Shown here: positions 53,300 through 63,003 of the stretch, in pieces
Numbering within the stretch: the stretch's first letter is position 1
Layout: every line of letters starts with the position of its first letter
Assembly (NCBI GenBank): GCA_028564705.1
Contig: JAPXFQ010001774.1
Coordinates: 372,001-436,000 of the forward strand
DNA: 64,000 nucleotides
Direction: 5' to 3'
Source: Apricaphanius iberus
Taxonomy: Eukaryota; Chordata; Actinopteri; Cyprinodontiformes; Aphaniidae
Position numbers and translations under genes: made by a program
Notes under the pieces: model-generated
The model's database searches: none
What the model was told of the DNA's origin: nothing
What the model saw: only the letters and a program-made list of their open reading frames with translations

Positions 53300-54603
53300 A
53301 GGGAAGGCAAGTTTATTTGTAGAGCACAATTCATACACAAGGCAATTCAAGTGCTTCATATTTGCATAAATTAAGAAAACAGATAAACAGACAAAAAAAC
53401 ATAAACTTAAAAAATAATTCACAACAATAAAAAGCAAAACTGCAGATAAAATTCTTTCCATTGCCATGTGCACAGGTAAAAAGAACTGGTTTCAGCCTGG
53501 ATTTAAACATCGTTAGAGTTGAAGCTTGTCTCACATCCTCATGAAGACTGTTCCACATTTTAGCTGCCTGAAACTGAAATGCAGCCTCACCGTGTTTAGT
53601 GTTGAGTCTGGGAACCACCAGGAGACCCCTCCCTGAAGTTCTCAGGGCCCGAGATGGTTCATATGTCTCTAACAGGTCAGAGATGTACTTTGGTGCCAAA
53701 CCATGAAAATATTTGTACACAAGCAGAGCTGTTTTCTATTCTCTGAGTGACAGGAAGCCAGTGCATAGACCGGAGCACTGGACTAATATGGTCGTATTTC
53801 CTGGTTCCTGTCAGGACTCAAGCAGCAGCGTTCTGGATGTACTGCAGCTGTCTAACAGCTCGTGTAGAGAGGCCAGGGAGCAGGCCGTTACAGAAGTCTA
53901 ACCTGCTGGAGACAAATGCATGGATAAGTCTCTCTAAGTCTGGTTTCCACACTATTCCTCTGATCTTAGCAATGTTTTTCAGATGCTAAAAAGCTGTTGA
54001 TGTTATTGCTTTGATGTGGCTGTTTAAGTTCAGGTACGAGTCCATGATTACCCCTAGATTTTAACCTGATTTTTTGGTTGAAGACAGAGAGACTCAAGAT
54101 GACTGATAACACTTTCTCTTTGTGTCTGTGAGCCAAAAACAATGATCTCAGTTTTGTCTGAGTTTAACTGGAGAAGTTGTTTTCCACAAACTGATCTGTT
54201 CAATACAGTGACGGAGTGCATGTATAGGCCCATGTTCTCCTGTCGTCAGTGACACGTAGATCTGAGTGTCATCTGCGTAGTTATGGTAAGACACATCATT
54301 TCTGTTAATTAGCTGACCCAATGGAAGCATGTACAAGTTGAACAAAAGTGGTCCCAAGATTGACTCCTGGAGGACTCCACAGGTCATGGGAATTTTGTCT
54401 GGGACACAGTTGCCAATTTCAACAAAGTACGTCCTGTCCTCGAGATAGGACTTGAACCAGTTTAGAGCAGTACCAGAGATTCCCACCCAGTTTTCTAACC
54501 TGTGAAGTAAGATCCCATGGTCCACTGTGTCAAAGGCAGCGCTCAGGTCCAGCAGAACTAAAACTGAGACTTTGTCTGCGTTGGTAGCATAGCCATAAAC
54601 ATT
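53300..54603 (-). pseudogene. L2-type LINE (family B), 5'-truncated RT relic
   Basis: The minus strand holds [40 protein letters not shown], a [20 protein letters not shown] block in which the usual PQGS is altered, [14 protein letters not shown], then after frameshifts KYISDLLETYEPSRALRTSG and KHGEAAFQFQAAKMWNSL. The tail at 53300 reads GGGAAGGCAAGTTTATTTGT, a diverged family-B end. Changes in the conserved CGVPQGS block and frameshifts make it older than the copy at 29121. Confidence 0.85.
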
Positions 54604-54605
54604 TT

Positions 54606-54812
54606 GTGGGGCTTAAAAAGAAAGATGAAGAAAATAATGAGGTTCTGCCACATTTGTCTAAAAAGCACAGCCTGTCAGGATTGCCAGTGGACAGGGAGCG
54701 GCGATCGGGTGAAGCTTTTGCACTACAGACGCAGTTGGGAGTCACCCCGGGTTCAAGGTGGCAGGCTGCGGTTGAGAGCCATCGGCGGGTCATGGATCAA
54801 GCTGATGGCTGA
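54606..54812 (+). CDS. Unrecognised 68-codon frame next to the LINE truncation point
   Basis: Frame MGLKKKDEENNEVLPHLSKK followed by SLSGLPVDRERRSGEAFALQ and VTPGSRWQAAVESHRR. Composition is GC-richer than the flanks over 54640-55080, and a second frame (54604-55032, 142 codons) overlaps it, so coding status is doubtful. I do not recognise a domain. It may be part of an older element into which the LINE inserted, since the LINE 5' truncation point is at about 54603. Confidence 0.2.
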   Translation: MGLKKKDEENNEVLPHLSKKHSLSGLPVDRERRSGEAFALQTQLGVTPGSRWQAAVESHRRVMDQADG

Positions 54813-56639
54813 AAGGTGGACTAGTTTGGTCAGATGGCTTGGACTGGTTGACTGGCTGGAGGATTCCTCTGGCTTGGTGGATACATCAGGACAGATCTGG
54901 TGCAAAAATGACTTTGTTCGGCCTCTCGCTGTTCGCACGTCTGAAAAAGGGTGCGTGTGTTTACTCTGCAGGACCAGCATTAATACATTGGGTACTTCCC
55001 GCTTAGACACAAAACACGTAACATTGTCCTGAGTCAATTAGCAGGAGACGGCGGAGCAGCTGCTCAGAGAACAGGATTCAGGGGACTTACTGAGAAATTG
55101 GTGAATTAAGCCAAAAACCCCTCTGGGGTGTTTTCTTTTATAAAGAAATAGCTTTGCATCATGGTTAAAAGCTACAAAAACGTGATTTTGCATGATATAG
55201 CATCTTTAATGTATTTATGAGCGCAAACAATCAGCAATGGGTAACTGGGACACAAACTGAAAACCTGTGCTTTGAAAGAAAAACCCAGATAGGGTGGTGT
55301 TAATCTCACACAAAGAGTAAAATGTCTCTTTACCAATCATTAACTACTGCTTATATGCAGGCTCAGCAGCTTGTTTAGACCAAAGCAGTTTAATAAATCA
55401 AATCCAACTGAATGAAACCCATTGTAATAAACAACATTTAGATTGCATTACCTTTAAGTAATTGTCTCTGCCGAGACAGAACAACCATATTTGACATGTA
55501 TTTAGGAACATTTCCATTGTAATTTTGCTTTATTGGACTGGAAATAGAATACCTCAAAAAGGGCTCCGTGTGGTGAAAGCGGCTGGTCTGTTATTCCAAG
55601 CTGCAGTTATTTTCAAAAGGATCATTTTTGCCCTGTGTTTATATTTTTTTCTTCAATCAGACATGAAAGACACTTGAAAAACACCCACTCAGGTCTAAAA
55701 ATCCACACCCAAAACAATCAGATGACAAGTAAATCTTCTCTGCTAACCACCGTGCTTCATACATAACAGTACCGCATTACTGCAGGAGAATGTTCAACTC
55801 CATTATTTCATTCAGCACAAATCACGTATTTATTGGTTGGAAGGCAGTTTTATTAAATGTGAACTCAATGACAGTCCATTTTTATTGAATCTGTTAGACA
55901 ACATGCCTATTGGAGACTAAAAAAGTTTTGAGTCTCAGTAAAATGACTATGATAAGGTAGTCTGTGAGAATCCAAATGAATAGTGACACTTAAAATGGAA
56001 AATATGTGTTGCCAAGTATGGTATTACTAAAAGAGTTGTACAGCTGAATGTAGGAGTCGGTAAATCTCTTCCTCTGAAGGGGTGCCAAGTCATAGTAATG
56101 CTTTATTGCACTGGGATGCCTTTCCTGTTATCTCAGGAGATTTCAGGAGTTGCAATTGCACAAAAATAAGACTTGAGAATATTTAGTTTAATTTACTTGT
56201 AGTCTAATTTTCACAAGAAAAGTGGCTTTTGAAGTCTGTTGGACTTATGCTAAGGATTGTTATTGAAGTCAGTTTTTCGTGTATTGCTAGTTGTGCAGTT
56301 GGACCGTTCTCTATCTCTCTGTTCAAATGATGGTTTGAACAGGACTCTGTAATATGTTCAAAGCTTGACATTACAGTTCATACAACATTAGGCAATAAAG
56401 ATAACATTTGAAATGCATACAAGTCTGAAATATTGCTACTTTTCTTTTTTGGCCATATAAGGAGGGAACCTGTTACAGTACTGCTTCCAAAACCACATCA
56501 CACCTAAATCAGGGACACATCTCTGGTGTCCAATAAATATAAGCCACATTTTTGCTTGAAATGTATTATAGGTTGCATAAAGGAACCCACTGTGGTTCGA
56601 TCTTTGAAGAGGACATGGTGATATTAAAACTATATACAT
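54813..56639. other. No gene seen
   Basis: AT-rich unique sequence after about 55080, with no repeats recognised. Confidence 0.35.
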
Positions 56640-56651
56640 AATACATATATC

Positions 56652-56686
56652 TTTTCTTTTTCCTTAAACGTGCATTTTGTCAAGAA

Positions 56687-56727
<41 letters not shown>

Positions 56728-56995
56728 TATGTTGTTTTTTGTTATTCCTTTTACATACATTTTTGTCAAAAAAATATAAAAAGAAAATTTAATCTTTCTT
56801 ATTACGTGCATGTTTGTAAAAGAAAAAATACATGTGTTGTTTCCATTTCCTTACACATTCATTCCCATCGCAAAACGTAATACCATTGTTTTTCTTGTTC
56901 CTTTTACATGCATTTCTGTCAAAAAAATATCAATATGCGTTGTTTTTCATTTTTGTTTTGTTTATCTTTAAATGTATAGACTTTTTACTGCATTT
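56652..56995 (-). repeat. Left arm of the foldback-like element
   Basis: About six units in reverse orientation, one of them containing an (AT) run at 56689-56722. Conserved unit core: TGCATGTAAAAGG. Confidence 0.7.
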
Positions 56996-57209
56996 CTTCT
57001 GGAACAGGTCGTCTTCTCTTTGGCCCCTAAAAACATGACAAAAAGTTTAATTAGCAAAAGTCAAATGTTCAGAAAAAGTTCTGCCTGTAGCAGTCTCTTT
57101 ATGATTCATGATTTTATTCATCACGTTTAAAGAGAAGCCCTCTGAAGAGCCGTCAAGACGGACTTCTCCTGCTCGGAGACATCCGGCCGGCAGCGGCCAT
57201 GTTGCTTTA

Positions 57210-57541
57210 CGCTGCGTTCAGACCACAGGCTTTGTCAGCGTCAAGCAAAGCTCACAAAGCATCTAGTTTAACGCTTCTATGTTGAAGCTTGTAAAGCCTT
57301 TCACTTCTGAGCAATAAAAAAAGGAGTCAAAACCGTCAAAACTTCAGCTATCTGAACTTCTGCGCCGCTGAGTTTTGGGTGCTTTGAAGCTTGAAAAGCA
57401 GCAAAAGCTTGAAATGTTGACGGAGCCAAAGCTCACAAAGCGCTGCAAAACTGTGACGCTCCTCCATCGGCCTCCGCCGTAGACTTAACATGTAATCTTG
57501 ACGTTGCGGACGCTGACAAAGCCCTTGGTCTGAATGCAGCA
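57210..57541. mobile_element. 332-bp Harbinger-type MITE in the foldback spacer, TTA duplication
   Basis: Left end CGCTGCGTTCAGACCACAGG then CTTTGTCAGCGTC is mirrored by the right end (inverted: GCTGCATTCAGACCAAGGGC). TTA flanks both sides (57207-57209 and 57542-57544). Ends resemble those of the Harbinger copies at 50056 and 62059. Noncoding; rich in AAGCTT/AAAGC words. Confidence 0.8.
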
Positions 57542-57727
57542 TTAGTTGAGCCTGAGTCGACTGGGGGCGTGGTTTGTAGTGGCTGACCTGGCATGCACAA
57601 TCATTCTGCTTATGGATCCTCCTCCTTTGTGGCTATTGACCAATAGTAGAGGAGTTGGACCAAGAAGGGCCGCCCTCCTCTTTCGCATAATAAAGCAGAA
57701 ATGCATACGAAGTAGAATAAATAGAGA

Positions 57728-57821
57728 CGACAAGGGAATGTAAAAACAAGAATGCATGTAGAAGGAAAAGGAAAAACTTTTTTTTTTTTCTTGACAGGAA
57801 TACATGCAAAAGGAAAAGGAA

Positions 57822-57860
<39 letters not shown>

Positions 57861-57888
57861 GATACAGAAATGCATGTAAAAGGAAAAA
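57728..57888 (+). repeat. Right arm of the foldback-like element, inner part
   Basis: Three or so units in forward orientation (GAATGCATGTAGAAGGAAAA, AATACATGCAAAAGGAAAAG, AAATGCATGTAAAAGGAAAA), with an (AT) run at 57823-57849. Continues at 58418 after the LINE tail. Confidence 0.7.
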
Positions 57889-58417
57889 GTCCCAAAAGTC
57901 AGGACACAGACTTATGGTGAGGCGTCCTTCCATTATTACGGCCCTCACCTCTGGAACAGGCTGCCAGAGGATCTCAGAACGTTCATGTTTATAAGAGCAG
58001 GCTCAATACTCACATTTTTAGCCAAGCTTTTAACTGATTATTATTTATTAATATCTGTTTTATAGTACTGCATGTTTTATTTGATTGAATTTTTAGTTGA
58101 GTTTTTAACTGATTATTATTGATTATTTATCTGCTTTACACTTTTATCTGATCATATCTTTTCATTCTCTTATATTTTATAATCTGGGATGCTGTCAGTC
58201 TTAACATTTTATCAGTATTTTAATACTTATTCAAATTTTCTAAAGTTTATTTTAATATTTTGGCTTCTTATGTTACGGTTTTTTTTACGGGGGTGGGGGC
58301 TATAGTTGTGGTAATGTTTTTATTTTGTGGGGTCATTTTAACTTGTAAAGCACTTTGAGAAGCTTTTGTAGATGGAAAAGCGCTTTAAAAATAAAGTTTG
58401 ATTGATTGATTGGTTTT
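57889..58417 (+). mobile_element. LINE 3' end with ATTG tail, inserted in the foldback arm
   Basis: The insert starts with scraps of the last coding segment (CCCTCACCTCTGGAACAGGC, in frame an LEQAARGSQN-like peptide), continues through an AT-rich 3' UTR and ends CTTGTAAAGCACTTTGAGAA, then GCGCTTTAAAAATAAAGTTT and three ATTG units. This is a Rex1/L2-style LINE tail, distinct from families A and B above. The foldback repeat resumes right after it in the expected phase. Confidence 0.7.
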
Positions 58418-58700
58418 GAAAAACAAATGTATTACGTTTTGCGATGGGAATGCATGTATAAGGAAAAGGAAATAACACATGTATTTTTTTATTTACAAAA
58501 ATTTACGTAATAAGAAGAATTAAAAACAAAATATATATATTTCTTGACAAAGTGCATGTAAAAGGAATAGGAAAAAGCAAAAAATATATATATTTCTTGA
58601 CAAAGTGCACGTAATAAGGAAAAGGAAAATCAAAATATATGCATGTCTTTGCAAAAATGCACGTTTAAGGAAAAATAAAAGCAATATGTATATATTTTTG
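58418..58700 (+). repeat. Right arm of the foldback-like element, outer part
   Basis: Five or so units, including two near-identical neighbours with TTTCTTGACAAAGTGCA. It pairs with the outer part of the left arm. Confidence 0.75.
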
Positions 58701-58830
58701 CTTTTATTTTATATCATGTTTATTTTTGCTTTTATTTTATATTGTGTCAGTTTTGGTCATGTTTAAGGAAAAGGAAAAGTAATATGTATATATTTCTGCT
58801 TGTATTTTTAATTATGTCAGTTTTGGTCCT
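58680..58830. repeat. Tandem duplication next to the foldback right end
   Basis: Segments beginning GCAATATGTATATATTTTTG and GTAATATGTATATATTTCTG both lead into a TGTCAGTTTTGGTC block. The first copy also contains an internal repeat of TTTTTGCTTTTATTTTATAT. This region borders or belongs to the foldback element. Confidence 0.65.
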
Positions 58831-61800
58831 CCATACTCATAGGCTCCTTTTTTTGAATATTGAACTGTTCAATGTGTTAGGATTCTGTCACTTATGGAGC
58901 AGGATAAATGTATCTAAAGACAGTTAGGAATTATATTATAGCTAACCATAACCATACGTAGCCCAGTAGTTTCATTAGATAGCCTCAGGAGTCTAAGGAG
59001 AGTTCAGACACTCCCATAGACTTCTATAGAAAGAATGGAATGCGGAAGTCACGTGGTTCATACCAAACCAAACAGCAGCACCCCCGTCATTGAACGCAGT
59101 TCATATTCTGTGTTTTAGAATAATTTTCTCTGGTAAGTTGATGATATTACAATATTTCCAGCCTTGTGAAACGTTAACTGACTGTTCTGTGCCAAAATAA
59201 GTCAACGGTGATGTTTAATGTAGCCAGTTTTAGTTAATTAAGTGTGTTAATGAGCTCTATGGAGGTTTAGCTGCAGCTAGCTAAATGTAAGCAGGAGGGG
59301 TCCAGACAAGCTTACAAGTTTTATTTCAGTCTGTCAATTTAGCTTTTTATGAATATTCAGCACTGTTTAAAATGGGCTATAAATTTAATATAGTTTACTG
59401 ATTTTATTTGATCTTGTTTAGCTGGTCGCTGTATCATTAGTCTTTAACTATTGAATCAGATATTGAAGCACAAATGGATATACTCAGAGTAGAAAAATGT
59501 GATAATGAAGATGAGTAATTATTTTATGTTTTTTACATAAGTCTGACTACAATGACCTGCTGAAGCATGACAAATAGGATTAACAAACTTTGTTGGTTTC
59601 TTGTTGTGTCCTCCAAAAGTAATAAGAGCTGAATCGAGATATTTGATACTTGAGAACTTGAGCAGTATTACCTTTGCAAAGTTGATATGTACTGTAGAAT
59701 GTTTCATTTGCACTTGTTTTATGCAACTATCATTTGCAATCAAGTGATGTACAAGAAACTAAGAATTATTAAAAAACGACAACTGTGTTGTTTCTTCCTT
59801 TCTCAATCTCTAAAAATATGATCACACTGTTAGCATAAAGATGAATTCTTTAATAATTATAATTGTCTTTGTAAACTGTCCGGATATTTGTAATTTCATT
59901 GGGAGAACAGTAAGGCATGCTGAGACCTCATTCTGCTTGTTTCTTAGGTTTACCTCTGTGTTTCCTGGACTCAGTCTGCAGCGCTGCGTCCGCACCTCTC
60001 ACTCATATCAACCAAACAAATAATCCTGATTTTCATTCCCATAGCGGGCAGCATTAGTCTCCTCTTCCTGGTCTTGTTCCTCCTGAGATCAGACCAATCT
60101 GCTCGTCATACCAGGCTGAAGGACAGCAGTGAAAGCAGTGAACATGGCTGCACAGCACCAGAGATCCACCACACCAGGCAGCATCCCAGGTTCAGGCTGT
60201 GTTAATGAATCCAGCATCTCCCAGCAGGTTTAAGATCCAATCAAAGGAAGCTGCTGTCACTGATACCAAGGATGAACCATCATTAAGACTTTAACACATT
60301 TCAACATTGTACACATTATATCATAAAGTAGAATGGTAGTAAAAGCACTTCTTCACTGAAGCCTGTTTTACATTTTACATGATATTGTATAATATAATAA
60401 AATGTTTGGTAGTTTATTGTTTTTGCATAATTAGTATACACTTCCTTAGCCCTTAATATGTACTTAAACATACAAACACAGTTTGAAACAGTTTGATTTA
60501 ATTATAGTTTTTAATCAATTAACTATATTACAAGTTTCTGGCTAGAAGCACAACCAACTGGGTTACACATAGATTTTCTCAGATCAGAGGAAAAACAAAA
60601 AATGAAATGTTTTCAAAAAATGAAAAATGTTGTCCTCCTAATTATTTAAAACTTAGATAAATTCTGCCATTCAGTTAATTTTGCATTGGATATCAGGCAG
60701 AGAGGAGACATACTGACATCTACACACGTGTTGTTTGGGACTACAAGTTTATCCTACTAACAGTAATATAGCATTTTTATTTAAAATTATTATTATTGAA
60801 GGATGAACATCTGATGGTAAGCTGGAGCAGACCTCTTAACTACTGGCATATTTAAGTAAATAGGACCAGATACAGCATCTCTGTGCTAGCATGTAAGTAC
60901 CACCAGAAAGAGCTTTATATTGTGTATTCAAACCACTGTTTGGTTTTAAAGGCATAACATTATTAAACATTGCAGACGTGCTTATATTGAGTGGAAGAAT
61001 ATATGTAATCGAAACATATTCTGCGATTTCTTTGCCGTCGAATTTCCCACTAATATACTGTAACAAATGTCATTTGTCCACACAAAGAACAATAATTATT
61101 AAATATATGGTGAGGTAATCGGTGCACGTGATATAATTTAGAGAAAATCGCATGAAAAGTGAGAAAAAAGTCATTTATTAAGCCCTTAATCGATAGAAAT
61201 ACAATGACGGCGCTGGGATGTTTGGAACTATTTAGGGCTCCATGAACCACGTGATCGCGTGTCGGCGAGTTCAAAGTGTGTCGAAACTCTCTCTACTCAA
61301 TGGCGCTGGATAGCCTGTGTTAGGATTCTGCTCGGTGTTGGGTGTTTTTTGCTGCTGGGTGTGGTTGTCCTCACCTTCTCTCCAGGGGCGTGGCTGATTG
61401 GCGGCAGGTCAGCTAGCCGTGACTCAGCAAGATCCAGCTTCAAAAGAGCGACGGAGACTGTAAGCTGACGCCAGATTGTCTTCTGAGTGTGTAGGTTGAG
61501 TATTGGGGTTGAGCTGCTGCTGCCTGAGACCAGCATATACACCAGGTTAATCATTTATTTTACTAAACAAAAAGGATGCTACTGTTTTTCTGTCTCCTAT
61601 TTTAACAGTAAACCCTTAATTCACTTCAAAGATAGGATTTGGCTGATTTAGTTCCCTTTGTTCAAGACGCACAATGCATATTAGGGTAAAATAATGGCAC
61701 AGTGTATCTTCTGAATGTGCCATGTCAGAATGGTATTAAGGGAATTTTGTGGCATTCGTGTCGGCAAGCTTGGTGGTCTTATGAATGACGCCGCAATGCC

Positions 61801-62058
61801 TTGCTGCAACAGAGTGGTGTCATAATGGAGTTAATTTAGCATTTGTGAACCGTGTCAGCTGAGATGGCAAACTGAAGTAGTCTGGGAGCTTCTTGGTATT
61901 TAAAGCTGAAGAGGAGATCGTCAGACAGTTCATGGGGATCTGAAGGACAGCCACCTTTTGGAGAAGCTCACAAAAACACTTGAGCAGCAGGGCTTCGGTC
62001 AGGAAAAAAAAAAGTTACAAACATTTATTTTCTTTATTTACCACAAACGTCTGACTCA
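58831..62058. other. No gene established over 3.2 kb; possible unspliced transcript signals
   Basis: A stretch near 58985-59130 ends in TTTTCTCTGGTAAGTTGATG, a good splice-donor context, and 59935-60020 begins after a pyrimidine tract ending in TTTCTTAG. AATAAAATG occurs near 60397. These could outline a noncoding transcript, but no open frame links them. GC-richer sequence at 61200-61560 (with CAGGGGCGTGGCTGATTGGC) has only short frames. The remainder is AT-rich and featureless. Confidence 0.25.
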
Positions 62059-62836
62059 TGCTGCATTCAGACCAACTGCATGCGTCAGCGTCAGTTGCGT
62101 CAGCAAGATTGCATGTAAAGTCTATGGTCGAGTACGTCAGAAGTCCGTCAAAGTCTCTGCGGTGCGTTGTGTACGTTGGCTCCGTCAACTTCACGTGCGT
62201 TACATACGGCAACGCAAGCAACGCAGAAGTTCAGCTAGCTTAACTTTTGACGGACCAAATGCAGTTAACGCAGTGCGGCAACCAATCAGAGCATTTCGCT
62301 GTAGTGATGTCACTATACACGTATCTTGAATGAAGCGCGGGTCCAGTGAAAACATTTTCAACAAACGCAGATTAAAAAATCAGAAAAAAAACTTACTGAA
62401 AACAGATGGACAGGCGCTCGTAAAGAGGAATAGAGAACCAGTAGTTGGTGTCCTGGTGGGAGATTTGAGCTCCGATGCGGCCTAGGAGGTCGTAAAATTA
62501 GTCGCAGGACAGATGGAAGTAGCGCTGAAAGCAAACCTCATCCATAAGCAGCTCCTGGAGCAAATGGTTAAACTCCCCAAACTCAGAACGCATCTGAAGA
62601 ATGAGCACTGATGCACCCGATGTCGACGTTGTCTAGCTTTATCTGGCAAATAAAGCCATGTCACTCTCTCGTTACGATCCACCGTAGTTCAGAATGTACG
62701 GCAACAGAGGAAGCCCCGCCCACACGTTTTTTTTCCTTAGAAGCAGGCTATGGAAGCCAAAAAGTACATACGTCAAACTTCATCCGTTGAATGCGTTGCC
62801 TGATGCAGACCAACTGTGCGGTGTGAAAACACCATT
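62059..62836 (-). mobile_element. Harbinger element, internally deleted (copy 2)
   Basis: Ends TGCTGCATTCAGACCAACTG and, inverted, ATGGTGTTTTCACACCGCAC. It is collinear with the copy at 50056-50799 and slightly longer (extra bases near 62215 and 62330). TTA follows on the right; the left flank reads TCA, one change away. It keeps one transposase exon. Confidence 0.75.
62396..62592 (-). pseudogene. HARBI1-like transposase, N-terminal exon (copy 2)
   Basis: Minus strand from 62592: MRSEFGEFNHLLQELLMDEV, CFQRYFHLSCD, a TAA stop, FYDLLGRIGAQISHQDTNYW and FSIPLYERLSICFQ, then a GTAAGT donor. This is the N-terminal region of HARBI1-type transposases. Unlike copy 1 the frame is continuous apart from one stop. 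The remaining exons, including the DDE nuclease, are deleted. The stop probably replaces a glutamine codon, by comparison with the family pattern of a polar residue before F..LL. Confidence 0.65.
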
Positions 62837-62882
62837 AGAGTTCACAAGCAAGAACCACACTACCTATTCAGAATCTTAACAG

Positions 62883-63003
62883 TTTATTGAAGGCATGGAT
62901 ACTCGAATGGGGTGGGGAGAGGCGTCGTCGGAGACCTGGAGGAAGACTCAGTCTTCAGGAAAATCATCTTCCCGAGCCTGCTCTGGACCCCCCCAGATGG
63001 ACA
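62883..63003 (-). CDS. Candidate terminal exon of an unidentified gene (minus strand)
   Basis: On the minus strand a pyrimidine-rich acceptor (TTTCTCTCTTTTAG) ends at 63004. It is followed by an exon reading SIWGGPEQAREDDFPED and a TGA at 62950-62948. An AATAAA lies 60 bases after the stop (62888-62883). Acceptor, short acidic C-terminus, stop and poly(A) signal in close order look like a last exon with a compact 3' UTR. The upstream exons would lie beyond 63100 and were not found in the window. I do not recognise the protein. It may also be the end of a retroelement gene. The Harbinger copy begins about 45 bp past the poly(A) signal. Confidence 0.3.

Larger units (their letters stand above)
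56640..58710. mobile_element. Foldback-like element: inverted arms of about 50-bp tandem units
   Basis: The left arm (56652-56995) is the reverse complement, unit by unit, of a right arm split in two (57728-57888 and 58418-58700). The unit is roughly TTCTTGACAAARTGCATGTA followed by AAAGGAAAAGGAAAAAC and an AT-rich stretch. By hand count 56796-56894 and 58418-58516 match at about 88 of 99 positions in inverted orientation. Outer ends share TGCACGTTTAAGGAAAAA. The spacer (56996-57727) contains a Harbinger MITE, and the right arm carries a LINE tail. Long inverted arms built of tandem subrepeats are the defining form of foldback elements. Superfamily and target duplication are undetermined. No coding frame. 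Confidence 0.65.
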
